From the NCBI RefSeq assembly GCF_004795915.1, contig NZ_CP039253.1, forward strand, positions 3,499,501 to 3,563,500: a stretch of DNA of 64,000 nucleotides. Reading direction: 5' to 3'. The stretch comes from Rhodococcus sp. PAMC28707. Its GTDB lineage: Bacteria; Actinomycetota; Actinomycetes; Mycobacteriales; Mycobacteriaceae. The translations under genes and the position numbers were made by a program. The number at the start of each line of letters is the position of its first letter. Positions within the stretch are counted from its first letter, which is position 1. Positions 1 through 9,217 of the stretch are shown one piece after another. Below the pieces are notes generated by a model. The model was not told the DNA's origin, searched no databases, and saw nothing but the letters and a program-made list of their open reading frames with translations.

Positions 1-388
1 GGCGCTCGATGACGAACTCGCGGACCTGAGGTTCGACGGAACTGACCTGCCGTGGAGTGAACCCGCGGGCGACGAGGCGCCGAAAGTCGGTGTGCTGCGG
101 CGGGTCCTGCATCACCATCGGCGGGTTGTCGCGCAATCCGATTCGGTCCAGCTCACCGTACTGGGTGGTCAGGCCATCCGCGGAGGAGAAAGTCTCGTGA
201 TCGCGGGCGGCGGCGTACACATCGGCATGTCGGGTCAGCACCCAGTAATCGTTGTCGGGTGATTCTGCCGGCACGACCCGGTGGACGGGGTCATGCTCGC
301 GCAGAGCGGCGTACATGTCGAAAGGGTTTCGCCAGGCCTCGCCGGTGGGGGGCACGTACGAGGCCTTCGAAGACATTGTGGTCGTCAT
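1..388 (-). CDS. Cytochrome P450, N-terminal part (runs off the left edge)
   Basis: The reverse strand encodes the first ~129 residues of a bacterial class I cytochrome P450, a haem monooxygenase that would take electrons from a ferredoxin. Visible family features are an opening like APPTGEAWRNPFDMYAALRE, then the stretch MQDPPQHTDFRRLVARGFTP, which corresponds to the B'/C-helix region where the conserved His and Arg contact the haem propionates. The haem-binding Cys motif lies outside the window, so substrate and subfamily cannot be judged. ATG at 388 is chosen because a promoter ends six bases upstream of it; a second in-frame ATG lies at 376. The gene follows clpC on the same strand but is separated from it by a strong terminator. 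Confidence 0.85.
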   Translation of the reverse strand, partial: MTTTMSSKASYVPPTGEAWRNPFDMYAALREHDPVHRVVPAESPDNDYWVLTRHADVYAAARDHETFSSADGLTTQYGELDRIGLRDNPPMVMQDPPQHTDFRRLVARGFTPRQVSSVEPQVREFVIER

Positions 389-394
389 GTATCG

Positions 395-423
395 ATAGTG
401 AGACAAAGAGTCATATATGTCAA
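395..423 (-). promoter_or_regulatory. Probable leaderless promoter of the P450 gene
   Basis: On the reverse strand TTGACA (418-423) and CACTAT (395-400) are spaced 17 bases apart. The expected start of transcription falls on or next to the ATG at 388, so the mRNA would have little or no leader, and no ribosome site is visible. The palindrome CATATATG lies between the two boxes and could be an operator. This is pattern reading only. Confidence 0.45.
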
Positions 424-433
424 TAGCGACAAA

Positions 434-476
434 CCCGCCGGTGGTCGCGTAGACCGACTACGCGACCACCGGCGGG
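434..476 (-). terminator. Intrinsic terminator after clpC
   Basis: A perfect 19-base stem (434-452 pairing with 458-476) closes a 5-base loop, accga. It begins 10 bases after the clpC stop codon, and on the reverse strand it is followed by TTTGTCG. The GC-rich perfect stem and its position make it a convincing terminator. Confidence 0.85.
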
Positions 477-485
477 GGAGTGGAA

Positions 486-2897
486 TCAACCTACGGTCAG
501 GGCCAATTCGTCATCGGCTACGTCGACCGACACCGAGCCGCCCTCGGCAAGAACGTCGTCGAGCAGCAGGTCGGCGATACGGTCATCCAGCGAGCGTTGG
601 ATCGACCGACGCAACGGACGCGCACCGAACTCGGGTTGATGCCCGTTCGAGGCGAGCCAGTCGACGGCCGCGTCGCTGAACTTGATCTCGATACCCCTGG
701 CCGACAGACGCTCTCGGCTCTCCTGCAGCATCAGATCGGTGATGGTATGCAGCTGCTCGGTGTCGAGCTTGCGGAAGACGACGATTTCGTCGATCCGGTT
801 GAGGAACTCGGGGCGCATTGCTTCCCGTAGCCGCCCCATCACCCGATCTCGAATCGGCTTCTCGTCCTGAGCGCCGGTGGTGAAGCCCAGTCCGCCCGAC
901 TTGCTCGAGATGAATTCCGACCCCAAGTTGCTGGTCATGATCACCACAGTGTTGCGGAAGTTGACCGTGCGACCCTGGCCATCGGTCAGACGGCCGTCGT
1001 CGAGCACCTGTAGCAACGTGTCGAACACGTCCGGGTGTGCCTTCTCGATCTCGTCGAGAAGAATTACCGAATACGGATTGCGCCGGACCTGCTCGGTGAG
1101 CTGCCCAGCCTCGCCGTAGCCGACGTATCCGGGAGGAGCCCCGACGAGTCGGCTCACGGTGTGGCGTTCGCCGAACTCACTCATGTCCAGACGCACCATC
1201 TTCTTCTCGTCACCGAACAATGATGCGGCCAATGCCTTTGCCAGCTCGGTCTTTCCGACCCCGGTCGGACCGAGGAACAGAAAGCTGCCGACGGGCCGGT
1301 TCGGGTCGCTCATGCCGGTCCGGCTGCGGCGCACCGCACGTGAGATCGACTTGACGGCCTCGTCCTGTCCGACGACGCGCTCGTGCAATTCCGATTCGAG
1401 CAACCGCAGCCGTTCCTTCTCCGCCTGCGTCATCTGGCTCGCGGGGATACCCGTCGAACGGGAAACCACGAAGGCGATGTCGGTCGCCGTCACCTCGGGT
1501 ACGTCCTCGTCGGACTTGGTGCCGTTCAGGCGTCCCTGCAGTTTCACGGCTTCGTCGCGGATCTGCGACGCCAGTTCGTAGTCCTCGTCGGATATCGCCT
1601 TACCCTTGTCGACTTCCAAAGCGGCAAGCTGCTTTTCGATCGCTTCCTTGTCGATGCTCGGGGTGCTCAACTGCATGCGCGCACCTGCCTGGTCGATCAG
1701 ATCGATCGCCTTGTCCGGCAGGAACCGGTCGCCGATGTAGCGATCGGACAATTCGACGGCAGCAGTGATCGCGTCGTCGGTGTAGCGGACGCCGTGGTGT
1801 TCTTCGTAGCGGGTCCGTAGGCCGGTCAGGATCGCAACAGCGTCCTCGACGCTCGGTTCGGGAACCGTGACGGGTTGGAATCGGCGTTCGAGAGCCGGAT
1901 CCTTCTCGATGTGGGTGCGGTATTCATCGAGTGTGGTTGCCCCGACGATGTGTAGCTCACCGCGAGCGAGCTTGGGCTTGAGGATGTTTCCGGCATCCAT
2001 GGCGCCTTCGGCGCCACCGCCTGCCCCGGCGATCGTGTGGACCTCGTCGATGAAGACGATGAGTTCGTCTTTGTGCGCGACGATTTCGTCTATCACCTTG
2101 GTGAGCCGTTCCTCGAAGTCACCGCGGTACCGAGTGCCCGCCACCATGGACGACAGGTCGAGTTGCACGATTCGCTTGCCGCTCAGGCGATCGGGGACGT
2201 CACCGTCGACGATGCGTTGTGCAAGCCCTTCGACGACGGCTGTCTTACCGACGCCTGCTTCGCCGACGAGAACAGGATTGTTCTTGGTGCGACGCGAGAG
2301 GATCTCGATGGTTTGTTGAATCTCGTCGGAGCGTCCGATGACCGGGTCGATCCCGCCGTCGCGAGCGCGTTGGGTCAGGTCGACGCCGTACTTGTCGAGG
2401 GTCGGGGTGTCGGAGTTCGATTCGGAAGCCACCGAGCCACCCTTGAGCGCAGTTTGCAGCCCTTCGGGTGTGATGCCCTCCGAGGCGAGTAGTCGTCCGG
2501 CGATCTGCTCGAGGTCGGCTGCGAAGGACACGAAGAGATGCTCGGGGTCGATGTACGTCGAGCCCAGTGTCAGGGCAATGTGATGGGCCTCGAGGATGGC
2601 GGTCTTGAGGGTGCTGCTCAATCCGGTGGCGTTGGCGGGTGTTTGAGCGCGCGACTGCGGTAGGCGGAGTTCGACGGCGTCGACGACGGCGTCGGGCTGG
2701 GAACCTGCGCGCTGCATCAGGTTCCGGATGGGGTCGTTCTGCGCCATGACGTGCAGAACGTGGAGCGCATCCAACTCAGCGTCGCCGCGACCTGCTGCGA
2801 ACGTGGCTGCGTCGCCGATGAGGGACTGGGTGGACCTGCTCATCAGACGGCTGATATCGATGCGACGAGGACCTTCTGGTCCAAAGTAAGCCGGCAT
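486..2897 (-). CDS. clpC: ClpC-type AAA+ unfoldase (Clp protease ATP-binding subunit)
   Basis: 803-residue Clp/Hsp100 ATPase that would unfold proteins and feed them to ClpP. Order: double Clp-N domain (~1-150), first AAA+ module with Walker A GEAGVGKT (212-219) and Walker B VFIDE (281-285), a middle region carrying a UVR-like segment (~421-455), second AAA+ module with GPTGVGKT (543-550) and ILLDE (612-616), and a GLGF loop (669-672), the type of hydrophobic loop that docks on ClpP. The UVR segment, the short middle domain and the docking loop favour ClpC over the disaggregase ClpB. The ATG at 2897 follows AGGAGG by seven bases; the longer open frame to 2972 has no ribosome site. It is probably a paralogue of the housekeeping ClpC, since its first ~20 residues ([13 protein letters not shown]) differ from the usual ClpC start. 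It has no apparent operon partner. Confidence 0.9.
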   Translation of the reverse strand: MPAYFGPEGPRRIDISRLMSRSTQSLIGDAATFAAGRGDAELDALHVLHVMAQNDPIRNLMQRAGSQPDAVVDAVELRLPQSRAQTPANATGLSSTLKTAILEAHHIALTLGSTYIDPEHLFVSFAADLEQIAGRLLASEGITPEGLQTALKGGSVASESNSDTPTLDKYGVDLTQRARDGGIDPVIGRSDEIQQTIEILSRRTKNNPVLVGEAGVGKTAVVEGLAQRIVDGDVPDRLSGKRIVQLDLSSMVAGTRYRGDFEERLTKVIDEIVAHKDELIVFIDEVHTIAGAGGGAEGAMDAGNILKPKLARGELHIVGATTLDEYRTHIEKDPALERRFQPVTVPEPSVEDAVAILTGLRTRYEEHHGVRYTDDAITAAVELSDRYIGDRFLPDKAIDLIDQAGARMQLSTPSIDKEAIEKQLAALEVDKGKAISDEDYELASQIRDEAVKLQGRLNGTKSDEDVPEVTATDIAFVVSRSTGIPASQMTQAEKERLRLLESELHERVVGQDEAVKSISRAVRRSRTGMSDPNRPVGSFLFLGPTGVGKTELAKALAASLFGDEKKMVRLDMSEFGERHTVSRLVGAPPGYVGYGEAGQLTEQVRRNPYSVILLDEIEKAHPDVFDTLLQVLDDGRLTDGQGRTVNFRNTVVIMTSNLGSEFISSKSGGLGFTTGAQDEKPIRDRVMGRLREAMRPEFLNRIDEIVVFRKLDTEQLHTITDLMLQESRERLSARGIEIKFSDAAVDWLASNGHQPEFGARPLRRSIQRSLDDRIADLLLDDVLAEGGSVSVDVADDELALTVG

Positions 2898-2915
2898 TGA
2901 GTTCCTCCTACAAAG

Positions 2916-2936
2916 GGTGAGCGTCTTCGACTCAAC
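2916..2936. promoter_or_regulatory. HAIR-like inverted repeat upstream of clpC
   Basis: GGTGAGC-N7-ACTCAAC resembles the HspR operator CTTGAGT-N7-ACTCAAG, with one nearly perfect half and one weak half. It lies 19-39 bases upstream of the clpC start, where a heat-shock repressor could act. Imperfect match, so tentative. Confidence 0.3.
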
Positions 2937-3017
2937 TAACATGCGTAGGAGTGATTCAATTCCCGAAGGCATTTTTCGCCCGCCCGACCCCGCCTGACCG
3001 CTTGCTAAGGTCGACTG

Positions 3018-3350
3018 GTGTCCAGCCCTCAGCGCAAGGTCCTCAGGCGCATCGTCGTGGCCGTCGTCGCGCTCTGTGCAGCGTTCTTGGCCTTCGACGG
3101 GCTGACGAACGGCAACTGGTATGCAGTCGCGTTCGCCGTTTTCGCAGCGGTCATGCTGCTCGACTGGCTCCGGCCGACCTCGGAAGCGGTCGAGCCCGTC
3201 GACCCGTCGATGGTGCCCGCGGATGATGTCCTCGCTGCCATCAGCGCGACGGACAGTCGGATCCCGGCCATCAAACTACTCCGCAAGCACCATCCCGGTC
3301 TCGGCCTGAAGGACGCGAAAGACCTGGTCGACGATCGACTCGGCCGATGA
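3018..3350 (+). CDS. Small membrane protein with an L7/L12-like C-terminal segment
   Basis: 110 residues from a GTG start. Two hydrophobic helices lie near residues 11-27 and 34-48. After a short acidic linker, the C-terminus (AIKLLRKHHPGLGLKDAKDL, then VDD) resembles the C-terminal fold of ribosomal protein L7/L12, whose hallmark is I-K-x-x-R-x-x-x-G-L-G-L-K-E-A-K. Small membrane-anchored proteins with this fold are common in actinobacteria and have no settled function. It is divergent from clpC, and its stop lies 10 bases from the convergent stop of the next gene. Confidence 0.65.
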   Translation: MSSPQRKVLRRIVVAVVALCAAFLAFDGLTNGNWYAVAFAVFAAVMLLDWLRPTSEAVEPVDPSMVPADDVLAAISATDSRIPAIKLLRKHHPGLGLKDAKDLVDDRLGR

Positions 3351-3360
3351 TCGAGCTGCG

Positions 3361-4248
3361 CTACTTTTCGCGTTTCTTCGTTCCCGGCAGAATCCCGGCG
3401 ACGATCATCGCTTTGACGTAGGGCCGCACTCGAGAGATCAGCTCCTCGGCATCAGGAACGTTGCGCCAGATGGCCGAGGCCATGGCGTCGGTGCGGGCTT
3501 CGATGTGAGCATCGAGTGCAACCCCGTCGTCGGTGAGAGCTTCGTTCTTGTCTGATCGCGTGACCAGACCCCGGGACGCGAGGCGGTCGGCGGCAGCGGA
3601 CCAATCGTCGTCCGACCATTGCCGGGTGAGCTGAGTGATGCGCTTGCCGAGCACTTTGCGAGCATTCGGGTCAGGGTGGACGGCTTCATGGAAGACCATG
3701 GCTTCAGCCGGATCCAGCTCGGCGTCGATGAGCGCTGCGAGATGCCCGTCGCCCCGCCACTCGCGGATGACGGCGATGGCGTGCCAGAGCTCGAGATGCG
3801 GCACATCCGGGGCGACCGCCGAGTGCCATGCTGCCGAGAGAGTGCGTCCGGCGAAAACTGCGGTGTCGCCGACATCGTGTAGTCGTTTCGCCAGCTCGAC
3901 GAGTTCGGCATCGGTGGCCAGCGAACCGAGGGCATCGCCGAGAACTGAGTCGAGCATCGACCACCGTCGATCCGACACCGTCTCCAAACCCGCTGCAACC
4001 GCGAGCGGCCACACCCGTTCGATCAGCGCGGGATTGAAGTTGTAGAAGGCCGCCGCAACGACGCTTGCCGTGGTCTCACCCAGCGGTGCCGCCCGCGCGC
4101 CGACGTACCAGGCGTGGCCGTCGAGGCCGGTGTCCTCACCGGCCGACTTCAGCTGTGGATTGAAATACGAGGTGAGGTGGTACGGCTCGAACGTCGTGTA
4201 GGCGGCGCGGGCGATCGTCGACAGCGAGGTATCGGTGTGGCTGCTCAT
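3361..4248 (-). CDS. SCO6745-like hypothetical protein with winged-helix-like C-terminus
   Basis: 295 residues. The N-terminal half has the signature of the actinobacterial SCO6745 family: a TFEPYHLTSYF segment, then GLDGHAWYVGARAAPLGE and AAFYNFNPALIERVWP. The C-terminal half (about residues 190-265) reads like a MarR-type winged helix (LASRGLVTRS, then LTDDGVALDAHIEARTD). DNA binding is therefore possible but unproven. The ATG at 4248 is preceded by AGGTAGG; an in-frame extension to 4293 would run into the neighbouring DUF1254 stop. It sits 41 bases after that gene on the same strand and could be co-transcribed with it. Confidence 0.7.
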   Translation of the reverse strand: MSSHTDTSLSTIARAAYTTFEPYHLTSYFNPQLKSAGEDTGLDGHAWYVGARAAPLGETTASVVAAAFYNFNPALIERVWPLAVAAGLETVSDRRWSMLDSVLGDALGSLATDAELVELAKRLHDVGDTAVFAGRTLSAAWHSAVAPDVPHLELWHAIAVIREWRGDGHLAALIDAELDPAEAMVFHEAVHPDPNARKVLGKRITQLTRQWSDDDWSAAADRLASRGLVTRSDKNEALTDDGVALDAHIEARTDAMASAIWRNVPDAEELISRVRPYVKAMIVAGILPGTKKREK

Positions 4249-4289
4249 GGTTTTCGAACCTACCTGTCCGGGAGCGAGTGCGGCACAAA

Positions 4290-5762
4290 TCAAAGGCGCT
4301 CGATATCGCTTGGGACCCAGGTCTTGTCGAACCAGGGCTCAAGCGGACCGTACAAACGAAGGATGGCGTACCAGCTCTTGCCGGGCACCGTCTCGATCCA
4401 GTTGCCCCAGCGCTCACTCGGTTGCTGGGAACCGAAGGTCAGATCGATCGAGCCGTCGCTGTTGTACGTGAGCTCATCCTTGTTCTTCTCACTGCTCCGG
4501 CTCGGAAACGGCTGGCCGGTCTGCAGCTCCGAGCGGGTCTGGGGGTCGTAGACGATCAGCGACCAGAAATCTTTGGCTGGAATGCCCGCCGGAAGGGTGA
4601 GCCGGTAGGTGTTGCTCCCGCTCAGGTACTCACCCGATGCATCGTGCTCGGAGATCGCGTATTGAGAACCGACACCGACCATCTCCAGCGCCATCGCCGG
4701 CGTATTCAGCGTCGCCTGGTAGAAGAAGAGCGTCCGTGCGTCGAAGTTGCGTCCCCCTCTGCCATCGCCGTCGAGCCACCGATAGTCGCCGCCCACGAAG
4801 CCCGTCTTCCACTTCCTATCCGCGTAGTAGTACGCGCGAGGATCCCTCGTCTTGAAGCAGATTGCGCGAGCGGTGGCATTGCCGACCGCAGCGCCGTCGC
4901 GAAGTATGCCGCGCATCCGCTCGTCGGGATCGAATGGCAGGTCCTTGTGGATGCCGATCGATGCGAGCAGGCCCCTGGTCTCGGGATCGATCATCTCGAT
5001 CGGTTCGCGCGTGATCACGGCTGCGAGCTCTTCGTAGAAATCTTTGTCGTTGGCGTGGATCGTGTTGAATGTCTTGCCGGAGATCGAGGTGAACTCCATC
5101 TTCGGCTGATCGTCGGCAGTCGACAACGGGTAGATCTTGACCCCGTCCTCGAACATCGCTTTCGCGGCGTCGGTCTTGCCGTCGACCAGAAATCCGCGCA
5201 GCGCAAGCAAGTTGACGCCGCTCGGGGACTCGGCCACGAAGTAGCCGTCCGGAATTTCACCGGCGTATCCGGTAGGAACCAGCAGGTAGTTGCCGCCGGC
5301 CCCGCGGTCGGGACCGGGCGCACCCATATCCGTCACGAACCGGAACCAGGTGTCGTTGACGGTGCCGGGCCCGCAACCCGGCGGAATCTCGACGACGGTC
5401 GGGCCGTCGCGATCGAGATCGAGCATCGCCAACGCGTAGACGGTGTCGGTGTTGCCCGTCAAAAACAGCGGGCTGGAATCCAACAACTGGTCTGCGAGCG
5501 CGACTCTGTGGGCCGCAACGCAACCCACTTCGTTCAAACCCCGGCGGAGACCCTCCATCGAGGCCGCCGGAATGCACTGCAAGAACACCTCCACCGCACG
5601 GGAAAAGTCGAGATGATCGAACACTTTTGCCGCAGTCTCGTCACTGGGGAAGCCGTCGGCGAACTCGAGAGTCCCGAGCCGCGTCTCGACGCTGTCGGGC
5701 GTCATGATCTGGTCAGGGACGGGAGTGTTGTAACCGGCAGGAACTTCCGCGGAGGAATTCAT
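4290..5762 (-). CDS. DUF1254/DUF1214 domain protein
   Basis: 490 residues. Recognisable features are the DUF1254 N-terminal part (AAKVFDHLDFSRAVEVFLQC, then NTDTVYALAMLDLDRDGPTV) and the C-terminal DUF1214 part (YRLTLPAGIPAKDFWSLIVY, then TRSELQTGQPFPS). Many family members are secreted or periplasmic, but no signal peptide is visible here, so it is predicted cytoplasmic. Its biochemical role is unknown. ATG at 5762 is used although no good ribosome site precedes it; a longer frame reaches 5852. It lies 108 bases downstream of the ABC importer on the same strand, so it could be a trailing gene of that operon. Confidence 0.75.
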   Translation of the reverse strand: MNSSAEVPAGYNTPVPDQIMTPDSVETRLGTLEFADGFPSDETAAKVFDHLDFSRAVEVFLQCIPAASMEGLRRGLNEVGCVAAHRVALADQLLDSSPLFLTGNTDTVYALAMLDLDRDGPTVVEIPPGCGPGTVNDTWFRFVTDMGAPGPDRGAGGNYLLVPTGYAGEIPDGYFVAESPSGVNLLALRGFLVDGKTDAAKAMFEDGVKIYPLSTADDQPKMEFTSISGKTFNTIHANDKDFYEELAAVITREPIEMIDPETRGLLASIGIHKDLPFDPDERMRGILRDGAAVGNATARAICFKTRDPRAYYYADRKWKTGFVGGDYRWLDGDGRGGRNFDARTLFFYQATLNTPAMALEMVGVGSQYAISEHDASGEYLSGSNTYRLTLPAGIPAKDFWSLIVYDPQTRSELQTGQPFPSRSSEKNKDELTYNSDGSIDLTFGSQQPSERWGNWIETVPGKSWYAILRLYGPLEPWFDKTWVPSDIERL

Positions 5763-5870
5763 GTTTCGAGGGTAGGCGTGTCGGTGGAACCACCATGGCT
5801 GATTGGTCGATTGTTCACTCGGCGTTGATGATTCCCCGACGCGCGCGAGCACATCGAGAGCCCTGCTGCG

Positions 5871-6656
5871 TCAGTTGGAAAGCACTGCCTTGAGAAATGC
5901 CTTTGTTCGCTCCTGCTTCGGGTTCGTGAAGATGTCCTCGGGGGTGCCTTCTTCGAGGATTCTTCCGTTGTCGAAGACGAGCACCCGATCTGCGACGTCA
6001 CGTGCGAAGCCCATTTCGTGGGTCACGATGAGCATCGTGATGTCCGTTGTTTCGGCGATGGTGCGCAGCACGTCGAGTACGTCGGCGACCAGCTCGGGAT
6101 CGAGTGCCGAGGTCACCTCGTCGAGGAGCAGAATGTCAGGATCCATCGCGAGTGCACGGGCGATGGCGACGCGCTGTTGCTGACCACCGGACAGCTTGGT
6201 GGGATGACTGTTTTCCTTGTCCGCGAGGCCCACTGTTTCGAGAAGTTCGCGGGCCCGGGCGATCGCGTCGGCTTTGCTTTTCCCGAGAACGTGAATCGGT
6301 GCTTCGGTGATGTTTTCCAGCACCGTCATGTTGGGGAAAAGATTGAATTGCTGGAACACCATGCCGATCTTGGTGCGCACGGATCGGAGATGCTTTTCGG
6401 AGGCGACGACGAGCTTGTCACCTTTGTACTGGTGACTCAGCGGTTGATCCTCGATCCAGATCACGCCTTCGTTGACTTTCTCGATAGTCATGAGCAGGCG
6501 AAGGATCGTGGTCTTTCCGGATCCACTGGGACCGATCAGTGCGACGCGCTCGCCACGTGCGACGCGAAAGTCCAAGTGGTCCAACACGACGTGACTGCCG
6601 AATTGTTTGACGACCTTGTCGAACGAGATCATGGTCTGCGTGCCGTCAGTAGGCAA
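5871..6656 (-). CDS. ehuA: Ectoine/hydroxyectoine-type ABC importer, ATP-binding subunit
   Basis: 261-residue polar amino-acid type ABC ATPase, last gene of an ehuBCDA-like operon. Walker A GPSGSGKT (42-49), Q-loop in [10 protein letters not shown], signature LSGGQQQR from 155, Walker B ILLLDE (175-180) and the switch His in LIVTHEMG are all present, so it should be an active ATPase energising the two permeases. The annotated start overlaps the end of ehuD by 11 bases; an internal ATG at 6632 (MISFDK) is an alternative. Assignment to the Ehu group rests mostly on gene order and the binding protein; a glutamine or other amino-acid importer remains possible. Confidence 0.8.
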   Translation of the reverse strand: MPTDGTQTMISFDKVVKQFGSHVVLDHLDFRVARGERVALIGPSGSGKTTILRLLMTIEKVNEGVIWIEDQPLSHQYKGDKLVVASEKHLRSVRTKIGMVFQQFNLFPNMTVLENITEAPIHVLGKSKADAIARARELLETVGLADKENSHPTKLSGGQQQRVAIARALAMDPDILLLDEVTSALDPELVADVLDVLRTIAETTDITMLIVTHEMGFARDVADRVLVFDNGRILEEGTPEDIFTNPKQERTKAFLKAVLSN

Positions 6657-7290
6657 GTCTCTTCTCCAGTCTTCTGATGAGGATCGACGTCGGGTAGCTC
6701 GCGATCAGGAAGATGACACCGGCCATCGTGATCGGCTCCAAATACTGGAAGGTTCGCGCTCCGTATTGCTGAGCCGCTGTGACCATTTCGACGACGGTGA
6801 TCGCGAACAAGAACGGCGTGTCCTTGAACATCGAGATTGCGTAATTGCCCAGGGCAGGGATGGTGATGCGAATTGCTTGGGGAAGTACCACGCCGCGCCA
6901 CGTGCGAGTGGTCGGCAGCGACAACGCACGCGCCGCTTCCCATTGGCCAGGTGGCACTGCATCGATGCCGGCTCGGTAGACCTCGGCCATGTAGGTCGAA
7001 TAGTGGATGCCCAGCACGGCGATACCGATCTGCAGTGCAGAGAATTGCGGCAGCAGATAGTAAACGAACAGCAGTTGCACCACCAGAGGCGTGAGCCGGA
7101 TGAATTCCGAGATCATGCGTAGCGGCACCGTCACGAACTTGGGTGCCGCGTGACGTACGACAGCAATCATCAGCCCGAGGACTGCCGCCACGAAAAAGCC
7201 GATCACGGTAGCGAGAACCGTGATTTTGAATCCTTCGAGCAGGTAGGGGAGCGAGTCCCATGCTCGTTCCCAACTCCATTCCACGCTCAT
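6646..7290 (-). CDS. ehuD: Ectoine/hydroxyectoine-type ABC importer permease
   Basis: 214-residue His/Glu/Gln/Arg-type permease with five predicted membrane helices. The EAA cytoplasmic loop, which contacts the ATPase, is seen as [20 protein letters not shown] followed by PQAIRI. It begins with ATG in a 4-base ATGA overlap with ehuC, which indicates translational coupling. It pairs with EhuC to form the channel. Confidence 0.8.
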   Translation of the reverse strand: MSVEWSWERAWDSLPYLLEGFKITVLATVIGFFVAAVLGLMIAVVRHAAPKFVTVPLRMISEFIRLTPLVVQLLFVYYLLPQFSALQIGIAVLGIHYSTYMAEVYRAGIDAVPPGQWEAARALSLPTTRTWRGVVLPQAIRITIPALGNYAISMFKDTPFLFAITVVEMVTAAQQYGARTFQYLEPITMAGVIFLIASYPTSILIRRLEKRLAY

Positions 7291-8018
7291 CGGCCCACCC
7301 CCACATTCTCGTTGATGTTCTCCGGCCTCAGGCTCAGCACTTCACGCAGCGAAGGTCCGGTGCCGAGCTTTCCCTTCGCACGCACTTCGAGAACGTTCAT
7401 CAGCAAGGTCAGGATGTAGGCGATGATGAAGTACAGAACGAGCCCGATTCCGAACGCAAAAAGGGTGTCGCCGGTGCCTCGTCTGAGTTGTTCGATCTGG
7501 TACGTGAGATCTTGGAGGAGAACGAAACTCGCGAGAGCACTGCCTTTGAGCAGTTGAATCAGAAGGTTGGTCAGCGGCGGGAGCATCTGTACCCACGCCT
7601 GTGGGAAGACAACTCTGCGAAGCCGTTGGGCCGAGGAGAAGTTGAGGGCGAGCGCGGCTTCCCACTGCGGTGCCGGAACGGCTGCGATCGAACCCCGGAC
7701 GACTTCCGCGCCGTAGGCGCCGTAGTTCAGACCGAGTGCCAGGATCGCACAGAATGTCGCATCCAGCTGGTAGCCGAACAGTGGCAATACGTAGAAGAGC
7801 CAGAACAACTGGACCAGAAGCGATGTGCCGCGAAAGAATTCGACGATCACACGTGCGGGAGCTCGAACCGACTTGAGTCGACTGCCTCCGGCAAGTCCGA
7901 GAATCAAGGCAAGAACGAAGGCCAATGCCGCCCCGCCGAGCGTCAGGAAAACGGTGGTGGTGATGCCTTCCTGGATTCGTGGCCACGAATCCAGGAAGGT
8001 CTCGATGTTGTCTTTCAC
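7287..8018 (-). CDS. ehuC: Ectoine/hydroxyectoine-type ABC importer permease
   Basis: 243-residue permease of the same family as its neighbour ehuD, with five or so hydrophobic segments and the EAA loop APQWEAALALNFSSAQRLRR. The hydrophilic C-terminal tail (about residues 215-243) is longer than in ehuD. It starts 22 bases after ehuB and overlaps ehuD by four bases. Confidence 0.8.
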   Translation of the reverse strand: MKDNIETFLDSWPRIQEGITTTVFLTLGGAALAFVLALILGLAGGSRLKSVRAPARVIVEFFRGTSLLVQLFWLFYVLPLFGYQLDATFCAILALGLNYGAYGAEVVRGSIAAVPAPQWEAALALNFSSAQRLRRVVFPQAWVQMLPPLTNLLIQLLKGSALASFVLLQDLTYQIEQLRRGTGDTLFAFGIGLVLYFIIAYILTLLMNVLEVRAKGKLGTGPSLREVLSLRPENINENVGVGR

Positions 8019-8040
8019 GATCGAATTACTCGGCCTGCGA

Positions 8041-8937
8041 TCAGGAGTCCGCCTCGCAGAGTTTCGCGGTGGTCAGCGACGGGTCGGGCAATTCTTCCGC
8101 CGTGAATCCGTACTCGCCGACGATGGAGAGGTACTTGTCGGGATCGGAGGTGATCTTCGCAAGTTCTTCGTTGTAAGCGGCGAGCAGTTCGGTGTCATTG
8201 GTGCGGAACACGGTTGCACCCGCGCCGACCTGAGGCTTGCCATCGATGACGGCAACGAAGGACTCGGTGACGTCGACGGGAGCGTCTGGATTGTTCGCCT
8301 TCATCCAGTTCAGTGAGATCGCGGTGAGTGCGAAGACATCTGCGCGACCGGAAGTCACCGCATCCATCCCGTCCTGCGGGGTGGCGACCTGAGTGGACGG
8401 GATATCGAGAGCCGCCGCGTAATCGGACTCCACTGCACCGGTCATCGTCGACAGCTTCAGGCCACTGTCCTTGACCGACTGCATGTCCGTCAGCTTGGCC
8501 GGGTTTCCGGCAGGGACCATCAGTGCCGTCGTGTAATTGAACTCGGGATCGCCGAATGCTGCCTGCTCACAGCGCTGGGGGAGAATCGACATTCCGGCGC
8601 TGACCACATCGAATCTGTTGGCCTGCAAGCCTGGAATGAGTGCACCGAAGTCGGCATTGACGCCTTCGACGTTGTCGATACCGAGCTTGCCGAAGATCTC
8701 GCGGTGCAGAGCGACGGTTGCACCGGTCAGCTGACCGTTCTCTTCGAAGCTGTACGGGGCTTCACCCGCGAATCCGACTGTGATCGTTCCCTTGTCCTGC
8801 AGGGACTGAAGTCGATCCTCGCTGCTGGTGGAGTCGGTCGACGTGCAGCCGACGAGCGAGGCGGCGGCCAGTGAGACCCCGGCAAGCGTTGCGACGAGCC
8901 TTCTGTTCGAAATGTCGTGACGCACTGTTCGTGCCAT
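8041..8937 (-). CDS. ehuB: Ectoine/hydroxyectoine-type substrate-binding lipoprotein
   Basis: 298-residue solute-binding protein of the SBP_bac_3 (amino-acid) family, anchored outside the cytoplasmic membrane. It has a twin-Arg-free signal peptide with lipobox SLVGC, the lipidated Cys being residue 31. The mature start (GTITVGFAGEAPYSFEE) and the segment DFGALIPGLQANRFDVVSAG with ILPQRC match the EhuB pattern from ectoine importers. ATG at 8937 gives a normal signal peptide; an upstream ATG at 8958 would add seven residues. It is the first gene of the operon. No ectoine-degrading genes are seen nearby, so uptake of a compatible solute for osmoprotection is the simplest reading. Confidence 0.8.
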   Translation of the reverse strand: MARTVRHDISNRRLVATLAGVSLAAASLVGCTSTDSTSSEDRLQSLQDKGTITVGFAGEAPYSFEENGQLTGATVALHREIFGKLGIDNVEGVNADFGALIPGLQANRFDVVSAGMSILPQRCEQAAFGDPEFNYTTALMVPAGNPAKLTDMQSVKDSGLKLSTMTGAVESDYAAALDIPSTQVATPQDGMDAVTSGRADVFALTAISLNWMKANNPDAPVDVTESFVAVIDGKPQVGAGATVFRTNDTELLAAYNEELAKITSDPDKYLSIVGEYGFTAEELPDPSLTTAKLCEADS

Positions 8938-9217
8938 GTGGAGAGGCCTTCCGATCACCGATCGGCAACGACACGGATACAGAGGCCACTACCGCCGATG
9001 AGTTCCCCGGCGGGAAGCGGCGCCGCTGATTTCGCGCATTTTTACCGACCCATTGAATGTTCTTCGGTTGACGAAACTTAACATGCTCACAGGTTGTTCA
9101 TCGGGTCATTGGGATCGTTTCCTACGGCTTCGCGAGCGTTGGGATGCATCGAAATGCCTGACCAATGCATATATTGGCTGGTCTCGACACGAACGGGTAA
9201 CGATCGGCATGTCCTGG

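Noticed and set aside
4278..5828. 516-residue open frame on the plus strand
   Set aside because: It is the antisense shadow of the DUF1254 gene: same span, Arg/Val/Gly-rich composition and no family features.
9162..9177. Inverted repeat CCAAT-N6-ATTGG between ehuB and the CDF gene
   Set aside because: Short arms in an AT-richer gap; no promoter position supports a regulatory role.
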